Origin: Sanguibacter sp. HDW7
GTDB lineage: Bacteria; Actinomycetota; Actinomycetes; Actinomycetales; Cellulomonadaceae
DNA: 64,000 nucleotides
Assembly: GCF_011300875.1 (NCBI RefSeq)
Contig: NZ_CP049862.1
Span: 3,100,001 to 3,164,000 of the forward strand
Direction of reading: 5' to 3'
Below the pieces are notes generated by a model. The model was not told the DNA's origin and made no database searches. It saw only the letters and a list, made by a program, of their open reading frames with translations. The translations under genes were made by a program, and so were the position numbers. Below are positions 20,637 to 28,940 of this stretch, one piece after another. Numbering within the stretch: position 1 is the stretch's first letter; each line of letters begins with the position of its first letter.

Positions 20637-22358
20637 TCAGTCACCCGTGGGTTCCGGCACGTAGATCGTCACGGGTCCGGCAAGGGACCTCGCGAGCGGG
20701 CCCGACGCGCGACCGCCGACGTCCGCGAGCACCCCGTCGATCGCCTCGGTGACGCGCGAGCCGTCGAGCGCCGCCGCCGCGGCGGCGCCGTTGCCCGTCG
20801 AGTGAAGGCTGTCGCTGGGCACGAGGGACCCGTCCGCGGCCTCGTCCGGCCGCACCGTCACCGTCGTGCGCGTGAGCGTCGCCGGGTTGTCCCGGCCGTC
20901 GAGCTCGTGCACCTCGTCGCCCTCGACCTCGATGTGCAGGGCCTCGACCTCGTCCGGCAGGTCGATCCCGCCCGCAGGCGCACCCACGGTGACGAGCCCG
21001 CCCGAGCCACGCTTCGCGGCGAGCAGCGCCCCGATCGCGCCGCCCTGGCTGTGCCCGACGAACACGACCTTCTCCCCGTCCTTGACGCCGGCGACCTTCA
21101 TGGACTGCTCGACCGCGCGGATCGCCTGCTCGTTCCGCCCCAGGAGCGCGCCCGTGTTGCCGCCCCACGTGCGGGAGTGGTCGGCGGCCCAGAACCCCTT
21201 GCTGAACGGCTTGATCGCGCCCTCGCTCCCCGGGACGTAGACGACCCACGAGCTCGAGCCGTCGCGCCGCAGGGTGCGCTGCACGCCGACCGCACCCTCC
21301 GGGGCCGTCCTGTTGATCGCGTCGAGCGTCGAGAGCGCCTCAGCCGTCGACCCTGCGCGCGCGGGCTTCGACCCGACCTCTCGGGCTCGCATGACCGGCG
21401 TCGGCAGCTCCTCACGCAGCTTTCCCGTCCACAGGTACGTCATCGGCTTCGCGACGAGCTCGTCGACCCCGCGCACGAGGACGTCCGCGGTCCCGGCACG
21501 CGAGAGCGGCTCCACCGGCAGCCCCGTGAGCAGGCGGCCAGCGACCTCGACCGGGTACAGCGGTGCGCGCAGGTCGGTGACGATGTCGAGGGCCGGCGTC
21601 GCGAGGTCGGCCCGCTCGGCCCCGTCACGCGTCCCGTCGAACGCCGTGCCGGCGGCCCGGGACAACGCCGAGACCCCGGCGACCACGGGGATCATCCGGA
21701 CGAGCCGTTGCCACATCGGGCGTTCCCCGCGCGGCAGCGCGTTCACCTCGGCCTCCTCATACACCTCACGCGCCCCGACGAGCCCGTCCGCGAGCCGGCC
21801 GGCCTCGTCGGCTGCCATGCCCAGCGTGGTGCCGAGAAGCGCGAGCGCCCCCTGCGTGTCGGCGGCACCGGCCACGACCTCGGCGCGGGCCGTCGACGGG
21901 TCGCCCCACGCCGACGCCGCCGCGTCCTGCAGGGAAGCGACAGCGAGCGCCGTGCAGAGCCGGCCCTCGAGCCCGTCGACGTCCGTGCCCGCGCTCGCCG
22001 CCTGGTCCACCGCGCCCGACAGGCCCACCGCGAGACTGCGGAACGTCGTCGTGAGCGACGCGAGCTCGTCGAGGTCGACCGCCACGTCCGTGACGCCCCC
22101 CGCGACCGAGATGCCGCGCGGGAGCGGCTCCGGGCGGGCGATCGCGTCGTCGTACGGCACGACGCAGCCCGGGGGTGCACCGTCCGCCCCCGGGCGGACG
22201 GAGGTGTGCCGGTAGTCGTCCGTCCTCGACGTGCCTGGGGCTGCCTCCGCCGAGGGCACCGTCCCGCGCAGGCCACGCTGGAGCGTGCCGAGCGCGGACG
22301 GCGGCAGGCCCCCGTCCGGGAGGCCGGGCAGCGTCACGTCCGGAGACCGGCCGTTCAC
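20637..22358 (-). CDS. Alpha/beta-hydrolase with helical N-terminal region, partner of a WXG100-like protein
   Basis: This 573-residue protein has a helical first part (residues about 75-200, rich in Ala and Asp: VDLDELASLTTTFRSLAVGLSG) that recalls WXG100/LXG-like helical hairpins. The C-terminal part is a serine hydrolase: EKVVFVGHSQGGAIGALLA holds the nucleophile Ser in GHSQG, GDEVHELDG may give the acid, and SDSLHSTGNG the His. No signal peptide is visible. It starts with GTG inside the stop of the 104-residue protein upstream (GTGA). Such pairs occur near or apart from type VII secretion loci; here no secretion ATPase is nearby. Lipase or esterase activity is inferred. Confidence 0.7.
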   Translation of the reverse strand: MNGRSPDVTLPGLPDGGLPPSALGTLQRGLRGTVPSAEAAPGTSRTDDYRHTSVRPGADGAPPGCVVPYDDAIARPEPLPRGISVAGGVTDVAVDLDELASLTTTFRSLAVGLSGAVDQAASAGTDVDGLEGRLCTALAVASLQDAAASAWGDPSTARAEVVAGAADTQGALALLGTTLGMAADEAGRLADGLVGAREVYEEAEVNALPRGERPMWQRLVRMIPVVAGVSALSRAAGTAFDGTRDGAERADLATPALDIVTDLRAPLYPVEVAGRLLTGLPVEPLSRAGTADVLVRGVDELVAKPMTYLWTGKLREELPTPVMRAREVGSKPARAGSTAEALSTLDAINRTAPEGAVGVQRTLRRDGSSSWVVYVPGSEGAIKPFSKGFWAADHSRTWGGNTGALLGRNEQAIRAVEQSMKVAGVKDGEKVVFVGHSQGGAIGALLAAKRGSGGLVTVGAPAGGIDLPDEVEALHIEVEGDEVHELDGRDNPATLTRTTVTVRPDEAADGSLVPSDSLHSTGNGAAAAAALDGSRVTEAIDGVLADVGGRASGPLARSLAGPVTIYVPEPTGD

Positions 22359-22669
22359 GGTCGCACCGCCTGCGCGGCACCGACGACGTTCTCCGCCGTC
22401 TCAGCGGCGGACCTCAGCGAGAACAGCGTCCGCTCGACCTCGGCCAGCTGCTCCGTCGCACGCTCGAGGTCGTCCCCCAGGAGCCCGACGAGCTCGCGAA
22501 AGCGCGTCGCAGCCCCCGACCGCCACGTCGTCGAGCCCACCGCGCGGAGCGTCACCTGAGCCGACGCGAGCGCGCCACCGACATGGTCGAGCCGCGCGGC
22601 GAGCCACGCGAGCTCGGCGCCGTCAGGGGCAGGGTGGAGGGGCAGGGTGGGGCTCTGTGCGTCCGTCAT
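22355..22669 (-). CDS. WXG100-like small helical protein
   Basis: The protein has 104 residues from the ATG at 22669. TACGTT ends seven bases before this ATG, which fits a leaderless start; an ATG at 22720 is possible. The sequence is helical, with LAWLAARLDHVGGALASAQVTLRAV and a STTWRSGAATRFRELVGLLGDDLERATEQL segment. The W-R-S-G-A turn between two helices replaces the usual W-x-G of WXG100 proteins, so membership is tentative. Its stop overlaps the start of the hydrolase gene, so the two are translationally coupled and may be co-secreted or act as a pair. Confidence 0.6.
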   Translation of the reverse strand: MTDAQSPTLPLHPAPDGAELAWLAARLDHVGGALASAQVTLRAVGSTTWRSGAATRFRELVGLLGDDLERATEQLAEVERTLFSLRSAAETAENVVGAAQAVRP

Positions 22670-22812
22670 GTCCGAGAACGTAGGTGCGTCGACGACTCCC
22701 CGCGCGCCGGACGACGACATCCGTGGACAGGCGCCCGCGGGCGCCGCCTGTGGTCAGGTCGCAGGCCGGACGACCCCACCGCGACGTCCGTCCCCCGTGG
22801 GAGGATGCCGCC

Positions 22813-24267
22813 ATGCCTTCGACGACGCCCACGCCCGTGACCGACCGCGTCATCCTCGCCGACGCGAACCCGCCGATCGCCCTCGGGGCGCTCGACGGCC
22901 GCTACCGCCGGGCGGTCGCACCGCTCGTCGACCACCTCTCCGAAGGTGCGCTCAACCGCGAGCGCCTCCACGTCGAGGTCGAGTGGCTCATCCACCTCAC
23001 CGACCAGCAGGTCGTCCCGGGCGCCGCCCGTCTCTCCGAGAACGAGAAGGGCTACCTGCGCGCGATCGTCTCCGACTTCGGCGCCGCCGGCATCGCCGAG
23101 CTCGCCGAGATCGAGCGCCAGACGGTCCACGACGTCAAGGCCGTCGAGTACTTCATCAAGCGCCGCATCGCCGCCGCACCCGGCGTCCTCGGCGACGCCA
23201 CCGCGCTGCCGTCCGTGAGCGAGCTCGTCCACTTCTCCTGCACGAGCGAGGACATCAACAACCTCTCCTACGCGCTCATGGTCCAGGGCGCCGTCCGCCA
23301 GGTGTGGCTGCCCACCGCCGAGGCGCTCGTCGAGCAGATCGCGGACATGGCCCGCGAGCACGCCGACGTCCCCATGCTCTCGCGCACGCACGGGCAGCCC
23401 GCGACCCCGACGACCGTCGGCAAGGAGCTCGCCGTCCTCGCGCACCGCCTGCGACGCCAGACCCGCCGCATCGCGGGCGCCGAGTACCTCGGCAAGCTCA
23501 ACGGCGCGACCGGCACGTACGGCGCACACCTCGCCGCCGTCCCCGGCGCCGACTGGCCCGCCGTCTCGGAGACCTTCGTCGAGCACCTCGGCCTCACGTG
23601 GAACCCGCTCACGACGCAGATCGAGTCGCACGACTGGCAGGCCGAGCTCTACGCCGACGTCGCGCGCTTCAACCGCATCCTCCACAACCTCGCGACCGAC
23701 GTGTGGACGTACATCTCGCTCGGCTTCTTCACGCAGATCCCCGTGCCCGGCGCGACCGGCTCGTCGACGATGCCGCACAAGGTCAACCCCATCCGCTTCG
23801 AGAACGCCGAGGCCAACCTCGAGATCTCCAACGCCCTCCTCGACACGCTCGGCGCGACCCTCGTGACGAGCCGCATGCAGCGCGACCTCACGGACTCCTC
23901 GACGCAGCGCAACATCGGCACCGCCTTCGGTCACTCGCTCCTCGCGATCGACAACGTCGCCCGCGGTCTCACCGCGCTCGCCGTCTCCGCGCCGACGCTC
24001 CTCGACGACCTCGACCACAACTGGGAGGTTCTCGGCGAGGCCATCCAGTCGGCCATGCGCGCCGCCGGCGTCGCGGGAGTCGCGGGCATGGAGAACCCCT
24101 ACGAGCGGCTCAAGGAGCTCACGCGCGGCCACCGCGTCACCGGCCCCGAGATGCGCGAGTTCGTCGGCACGCTCGGCCTGCCCGCCGACGTCACCGAGCG
24201 CCTGCAGGCCATGACGCCCGCGACGTACACGGGCATCGCGAGCACCCTCGTCGAGCGCTACCTCTGA
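22813..24267 (+). CDS. purB: Adenylosuccinate lyase PurB
   Basis: PurB (484 residues) cleaves succinyl-AICAR and adenylosuccinate in purine synthesis. The fumarase-superfamily signature is in TGSSTMPHKVNPIRFENAE. Other conserved blocks are FSCTSEDINNLSYALM, MLSRTHGQPATPTTVGKEL (catalytic His) and LTDSSTQRNIGTAFGHS. Length and the FSCTSEDINN block match the Escherichia coli PurB type. The ATG at 22813 follows GAGGA. It is a single-gene unit, closed by a strong hairpin. Confidence 0.95.
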   Translation: MPSTTPTPVTDRVILADANPPIALGALDGRYRRAVAPLVDHLSEGALNRERLHVEVEWLIHLTDQQVVPGAARLSENEKGYLRAIVSDFGAAGIAELAEIERQTVHDVKAVEYFIKRRIAAAPGVLGDATALPSVSELVHFSCTSEDINNLSYALMVQGAVRQVWLPTAEALVEQIADMAREHADVPMLSRTHGQPATPTTVGKELAVLAHRLRRQTRRIAGAEYLGKLNGATGTYGAHLAAVPGADWPAVSETFVEHLGLTWNPLTTQIESHDWQAELYADVARFNRILHNLATDVWTYISLGFFTQIPVPGATGSSTMPHKVNPIRFENAEANLEISNALLDTLGATLVTSRMQRDLTDSSTQRNIGTAFGHSLLAIDNVARGLTALAVSAPTLLDDLDHNWEVLGEAIQSAMRAAGVAGVAGMENPYERLKELTRGHRVTGPEMREFVGTLGLPADVTERLQAMTPATYTGIASTLVERYL

Positions 24268-24273
24268 CACCCC

Positions 24274-24318
24274 GACGACGGCCCCGTCCCCGCTGCATGC
24301 GGGGACGGGGCCGTCGTC
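24274..24318. terminator. Terminator after purB, shared with the convergent ppx gene
   Basis: Perfect 18-base arms GACGACGGCCCCGTCCCC (24274-24291) and 24301-24318 around a 9-base loop. It lies seven bases after purB and 41 bases from the end of the convergent gene. Confidence 0.88.
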
Positions 24319-24358
24319 GTCGGTACGGCGGTCTGCGAAGCGCCAGCGCGCGGAGAGC

Positions 24359-25282
24359 TCAGAGCGTGTCGGTCCGGCGCAGGATCGCGCCCTCGCGCAT
24401 CGCCCACGGACAGATCTCGACCTCCGCGACCTTGAGCGCCCGCATCGCCTCCTCGGCGACGACCGCGCCGCCGACGATCTGGTACGTCCGCTCCGGCGTG
24501 ATGCCCGGCAGCTCCGTGCGGCCCTGCGCGGAGAGCCTGGCCAGACGCGGCACCCAGTCCGCGAGCATCGACCGACGCAGGCGCCACCGGTCGTCCGGCC
24601 CGACGGCCTCGACCTGCATGCCCGCGAGCCGTGCGAGCGAACGGAACGTCTTCGACGTCGCGACGACGTGGTCGGGCCGAGGCCGCTCGTCGAGCTCGGC
24701 GAGCGCCTCCGCAAGCACCGTCCGCGCGTGCTGCCGCAGCGCGTCGACCTGCTCGGGCGTCGAGACGTCCGTGTCGAGGAACTGGATCGTCGAGCGTCCC
24801 GCACCGAGCGGCAGCGAGAACGCGACGTCCGGCACCTCGCCCGTCCCGTACGCGACCTCGAGCGAACCCCCTCCGATGTCGAGCAGGAGGATGCGTCCCG
24901 CGCCCCAGCCGTGCCAGCGGCGCGCCGCGAGGAACGTCAGCGCGGCCTCCTGCTCGCCCGAGAGGATGCCGATCGGTTCCCCGAGGATCTCCTCGATGCG
25001 CGCGATGACCTCGCCACCGTTGGGTGCCTCGCGGATCGCCGACGTCACGAGGACGAGCAGCTCCTCGATGCCGTGCTCACGCGCGAGCTCGCGACCGTCG
25101 CGGACGCCCGCGAGGATGAGCTCGACGCCCTCCGCGCCGATCGACCCGTCAGGCTCGAGGAAGCGCATGAGCCGCACGACCGAGCGCCGGTTCGCGACGG
25201 GCACGTGCGGACGGCCGCGCTCCGCGTCGACGACGAGCATGTGCACCGTGTTGGACCCGACGTCCAGGACTCCCAGCCTCAT
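24359..25282 (-). CDS. Ppx/GppA family exopolyphosphatase or pppGpp phosphohydrolase
   Basis: This 307-residue enzyme has the ASKHA phosphatase fold: MRLGVLDVGSNTVHMLVVD (phosphate 1 loop), LVTSAIREAPNGGEVIARIEE, SGEQEAALTFLAARR (catalytic Glu region), ILLLDIGGGSLEVAYG (phosphate 2 loop) and LPLGAGRSTIQFL. It is the short form, without the C-terminal HD domain, as common in actinobacteria. TAGCGT ends six bases before the ATG, so leaderless transcription is possible. It lies 56 bases downstream of the DUF4353-type lipoprotein gene on the same strand and close to a VTC-domain gene; a common link to polyphosphate is possible. Confidence 0.88.
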   Translation of the reverse strand: MRLGVLDVGSNTVHMLVVDAERGRPHVPVANRRSVVRLMRFLEPDGSIGAEGVELILAGVRDGRELAREHGIEELLVLVTSAIREAPNGGEVIARIEEILGEPIGILSGEQEAALTFLAARRWHGWGAGRILLLDIGGGSLEVAYGTGEVPDVAFSLPLGAGRSTIQFLDTDVSTPEQVDALRQHARTVLAEALAELDERPRPDHVVATSKTFRSLARLAGMQVEAVGPDDRWRLRRSMLADWVPRLARLSAQGRTELPGITPERTYQIVGGAVVAEEAMRALKVAEVEICPWAMREGAILRRTDTL

Positions 25283-25338
25283 GAGGCGACGCTACAGGTG
25301 ACCGCGCCCGGCGCACCGGGTGCCGCGCCCCGCGCCGA

Positions 25339-27348
25339 TCACCGGCCGCCGCGCCCTCCCGCGGGAGCCTCGCCCGCGACGACGGTCGCGACCGTCGAGC
25401 CGTCAGCCGTGAGCGTGTAGCTCGCCGCGTCGGTGAGGTCCGCCGACGAGACGAGGACCTGCGTCGCCGTCCCCGACGCCGTGAGCGTGAGGATCTCGGC
25501 GCCCGACGCGTCGACGAGGGTGAGTCGCGTGCCCGCGGCGAGGGTCGTCGTGAGGTTCGCCTGCAGCCACGCCTGCGTCGAGGCGTCCGCATCGGGCACC
25601 TCGTTCATGCCGATCGCTCCGGTCGCGAGCACCGTGCCGCCCGTGAGCGCGAAGGTCCCGTTGGTGTCGAACGCGCTCTCGGGGTCGCGCGAGCCGCCGA
25701 TGACGACGGTGCCCCCGCTCACCGTGAGCGAGCCGTTCGAGTCGAGGCCGTCGCCACCCGCGCTCACCGTGACGGTCCCGCCCGCGACGACGAGGCTCTG
25801 CCCGCCGTCGGCCTCCGAACCGCCACCCCCGCCAGGGCCGCCAGCTCCGTCAGGTCCGCCGCCCTGGCCGGGCCCGCCGCCGGCGGGCATCTCGGGTCGC
25901 GCACCGCCGTCGCCCGGGGGGCCTCCCTGCATGTCAGTGGGCATGTCGGTCGGCATGTCGGTGGGGCGCTCGCCCCCCGGGCCCGACCCGGGCGCCGCAC
26001 CGGCGCCCGGGTCGGCCGTCCCCGTCGTCGTCGCCGTCCCCGGCACGTCGCCCGACGCGTTGAAGCCGTCGTCCGACGCCGTGACGTCGACCGTCCCGCC
26101 CTCGACCCGGATCGCGAAGCTCTCGACGCCCTCCTCGGAGCGCGTCACCGTGACCTCGCCCGCGGCGATCGTCAGCGCCGTGTCTGCGTGCAGACCGTCG
26201 TCCCCCGCCGCGAGCGTGAGGGTCCCGCCCTCGACGCGCAGCGCGCCGTCAGTAGTGAGCGCGTCCTCGGCCGCGTCGACGTCAAGCACGCCACCAGCCA
26301 CGACGAGGTGGACGCCCGCCGTGACACCGTGAGGCTTTGCCGTCTCCGCGTCCGCGTCCGCGGACGCCGAGCTCACGCCGTCCGCCCCACCGCCCGCTGA
26401 CACCGTGAGCGACCCGCCCGTGACGACGACGTCCGTCGACGCCTGCACACCGTCGTCACCCGCGGTGACGACCATGTCACCGCCGGTGAGCGTCACGGTC
26501 CCCGACGTCATGTCCTCGTCCTCGTCGCTCGTCAGGCCGTCCCCGCCCGCGTCGATCGTCACCGACCCGCCGCGGATCTCGAGGGCGTCCTTGCCGCGCA
26601 GGCCGTCGTCGACCGCCGTCACCGTGAGCGTGCCGTCAAGGACGGCGAGGTCGTCCGTCGAGACGATCCCGTCGTTGACGTGCGCCGTCACGGCGAGCGC
26701 GCCCGAGCCCGACACGGTGAGGTCGGCGTCCGACCACACCGCAGCGTCCGCCTCGTCGCCGTCGGCGCGCGAGCTCGCGTCCTCGAGCGTGCTCGTCGAG
26801 CCGTCGGCCAGGTGCAGGACGACATCGTCCGCGCTCGTCACCGCGATCGCGGCCGAGCTCGGCGACGTGATCCTCACGCCGTCGAGCACGAGGACGACGC
26901 GCGCGTCGTCGGGCGCCGCGACGACGACCGACCCGGCCAGCTCGCCCGAGAGCCTATAGACGCCCGCCGCAGAGATCGTCACGACGCTCCCCGACGACGT
27001 CACGCCCGCACCCGTCGTCGTCGCGCCGTCGCCCGCGAGAACGACGTCGACGACGGCGTCGGACGCCCACTCCTCGGGCGTCGTCACCGAGGCACGGGCA
27101 TTCTCCGCAAGAACCGTCGTGGCGTCGAGCGACGCGTCTGCGACGATCGCCGCCGCCTCGGCGGCGCTCAGCGTCTCAGGATCCACAGGGTCGGTCGCGG
27201 ACGCGTCGCCGGTGCAGCCTGCGAGCACCGACGCACCGCCGAGACCGAGGAGCGTCGCAGCGGCGAGCCGCCGCCCGGCGCCGGAACGTGCGCGCCCGTC
27301 CGGACGCGCAGGGCGGGTCGAAGGGCTGAAGGGGTTCGGACGAGTCAT
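25339..27348 (-). CDS. Carbohydrate-binding-domain (DUF4353-type) lipoprotein
   Basis: The protein has 669 residues from the ATG at 27348, behind GGAAGG; the open frame reaches further up but without signal. After an Arg-rich start comes the lipobox VLAGC. The mature protein is a long parallel beta-helix-like array of short repeats of the pattern G.(L/V)TV...DDGL....(L/A)(T/E)I.GG (for example AVDDGLRGKDALEIRGGSVTIDAGGDGL), which is the DUF4353 signature. Between residues about 450 and 540 is a low-complexity Gly/Pro-rich insertion with TDMPTDMPTDM repeats. The proteins of this family are thought to bind carbohydrate, and are often beside VTC and DUF4956 genes, as here. Confidence 0.85.
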   Translation of the reverse strand: MTRPNPFSPSTRPARPDGRARSGAGRRLAAATLLGLGGASVLAGCTGDASATDPVDPETLSAAEAAAIVADASLDATTVLAENARASVTTPEEWASDAVVDVVLAGDGATTTGAGVTSSGSVVTISAAGVYRLSGELAGSVVVAAPDDARVVLVLDGVRITSPSSAAIAVTSADDVVLHLADGSTSTLEDASSRADGDEADAAVWSDADLTVSGSGALAVTAHVNDGIVSTDDLAVLDGTLTVTAVDDGLRGKDALEIRGGSVTIDAGGDGLTSDEDEDMTSGTVTLTGGDMVVTAGDDGVQASTDVVVTGGSLTVSAGGGADGVSSASADADAETAKPHGVTAGVHLVVAGGVLDVDAAEDALTTDGALRVEGGTLTLAAGDDGLHADTALTIAAGEVTVTRSEEGVESFAIRVEGGTVDVTASDDGFNASGDVPGTATTTGTADPGAGAAPGSGPGGERPTDMPTDMPTDMQGGPPGDGGARPEMPAGGGPGQGGGPDGAGGPGGGGGSEADGGQSLVVAGGTVTVSAGGDGLDSNGSLTVSGGTVVIGGSRDPESAFDTNGTFALTGGTVLATGAIGMNEVPDADASTQAWLQANLTTTLAAGTRLTLVDASGAEILTLTASGTATQVLVSSADLTDAASYTLTADGSTVATVVAGEAPAGGRGGR

Positions 27349-27437
27349 GAGAGGACCTTCCACGCAGAGGGTGCCTGGCCGACGGGCCACGGCAGGAACG
27401 AGGTGTCGCGGCCGAGGCCGCGGGAGCGCCGCGCGGC

Positions 27438-28229
27438 TCAGGCCGCGTGCAGCGGGAGGCGACGGAGCGTCGAGCACCACCGGTGCGCCGGGAGGGACGG
27501 ATCGAGCACGACGAGGCCCGCACCGAACTTCGACAGCCGCGAGGGCCGCACACCCTCGCGCCACAGCGCCCGGTCGAGCACCGTCGCGCCGCCGGGCGAC
27601 TTCGTCTCGACGACAGCGACGCCCTCGACACCGCACGCGGCCGTGCCCTCAGGATCGCGCCACACCAGATCGAGGTCGACGGTCGCTCGAGCACCGTCCG
27701 GGAGCGCAAGCGTCGTCCGCCTGTACGTCGTCCGCAGCACGGGCGCGAGCTCCCGCGGAGCGGGAGCCCCGTCCGACGGCACCCGCGCACGCAGGACCTC
27801 CGCCACATAGCCGCAGTCATCCGTCCCGAGGACGTCGTCCGCACCTGCGCGCGGTTGACGGTCCTTGACCGTGAGCCCGCGCGGCCCACGCGTCTTCACC
27901 TCCGTGAACGCGTCCCCGGTGTCGAGGTAGGTGCGGGAGCGCACCTTGACCCGACGGCGGCGCGCGTACGCCGACATGCGGAAGCACGTGAAGTCCGGCG
28001 TGTCGAAGTACACCGACCCGTACGCCGATGCCCGGCGGCCGCCGACGTCGAGGACCCGCACGCCCGCAAGGCGTCCGACGACCTCCGCGACGACGGGCAC
28101 CGGCACGACGTACTTCCGGTCGACCCGCGCGAGCAGCCCCGCCGTCACGACGAGCTCGTCGAGCCCCACCGGCGCCAGACCCTCGACGACGCCGGCCCAC
28201 GCCGGGGCGTCGAGCAGCGCCGCGCTCAC
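27438..28229 (-). CDS. VTC-domain protein, putative polyphosphate polymerase
   Basis: This 263-residue protein has the VTC tunnel fold: the RVDRKYVVP motif near residue 38, SVYFDTPDFTCFRMSAYARRRRVKVRSRTY (rows of Arg and Lys that hold phosphate), AFTEVKTRG, and the late VAVVETKSPGG with the metal-binding Glu. In yeast this domain makes polyphosphate from ATP; in bacteria it occurs with DUF4956 and sometimes CotH. Its start overlaps the DUF4956 stop by four bases (GTGA). Polymerase activity is inferred from the fold only. Confidence 0.85.
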   Translation of the reverse strand: MSAALLDAPAWAGVVEGLAPVGLDELVVTAGLLARVDRKYVVPVPVVAEVVGRLAGVRVLDVGGRRASAYGSVYFDTPDFTCFRMSAYARRRRVKVRSRTYLDTGDAFTEVKTRGPRGLTVKDRQPRAGADDVLGTDDCGYVAEVLRARVPSDGAPAPRELAPVLRTTYRRTTLALPDGARATVDLDLVWRDPEGTAACGVEGVAVVETKSPGGATVLDRALWREGVRPSRLSKFGAGLVVLDPSLPAHRWCSTLRRLPLHAA

Positions 28230-28822
28230 GCCGTCACCGCGTCCGGCCGCGCCGCAGCCACCGCGGCGACCCTGCCCCCGCGCGGCTCACGGAACCGGAC
28301 CATCACCGTCGTCGAGTCGTTGACGAGATCGAGCCGCACCACGTCGAGCGTGTGCGGCCGCACGCCGAGCAGCCGCTCGACGGCATCCCCGAGCGCCGCG
28401 TCGTCCGCGTACGCCGCATCGAGGACCACGAGCCGCTCCCTGTCACGCGCGAGAACCCCCGGCGCGTCGACGACGGCGAGGACCGCGACGAGCCCCGCGA
28501 GAAGCGTGATCGCCACCGGCAGGCTCGTCGCCCCGAGACCAGAGACGAGCCCGAGCGCGAGCGCCACGAAGTAGTACGCGACCTCGCGCTGGCTCAGCTC
28601 GGTCGACCGCAGCCTGATGATCGAGAGGACACCGAAGAGCCCGAGCCCGAGCCCCGCACCGACCGTCGTGCCCGAGAGGACGACCGCGACCGCCATGACC
28701 CCGACGTTGACGCCGAAGAAGGCGACGACCAGGTCCTTGCGACGGTGGCGCGGGTAGTAGAGCGCGAGGACGAGGACGCTGATCGCGACAAGATCGGCGA
28801 GGACAAGAGGAAGGTGCTGCAC
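28226..28822 (-). CDS. DUF4956 membrane protein
   Basis: A GTG at 28822 behind GGAG gives 198 residues; a GTG at 28855 is in frame but has no ribosome site. Four or five membrane helices are visible: LVLADLVAISVLVLALYY, LVVAFFGVNVGVMAVAVVLSG, VGAGLGLGLFGVLSIIRLRS, AYYFVALALGLVSGL and AITLLAGLVAVLAVV. The GLGLFGVLSIIRLRSTELSQREVAYYFVALALGL block is diagnostic of DUF4956. The cytoplasmic C-terminal domain is about 80 residues. The protein is the first of the DUF4956-VTC-DUF4353 run and may be the membrane partner of the VTC protein. Confidence 0.85.
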   Translation of the reverse strand: MQHLPLVLADLVAISVLVLALYYPRHRRKDLVVAFFGVNVGVMAVAVVLSGTTVGAGLGLGLFGVLSIIRLRSTELSQREVAYYFVALALGLVSGLGATSLPVAITLLAGLVAVLAVVDAPGVLARDRERLVVLDAAYADDAALGDAVERLLGVRPHTLDVVRLDLVNDSTTVMVRFREPRGGRVAAVAAARPDAVTA

Positions 28823-28940
28823 AGCAGGCTCCAGGGATCGCTGGGGTGTGTTCACCCTGAGTTCACCGTGGCGGCCTGCCGCGAACCTCGACGTTGGCTG
28901 GACGTCGGCTGCGAGTGTGAGCGCGCCCAGTGGACCGTCG

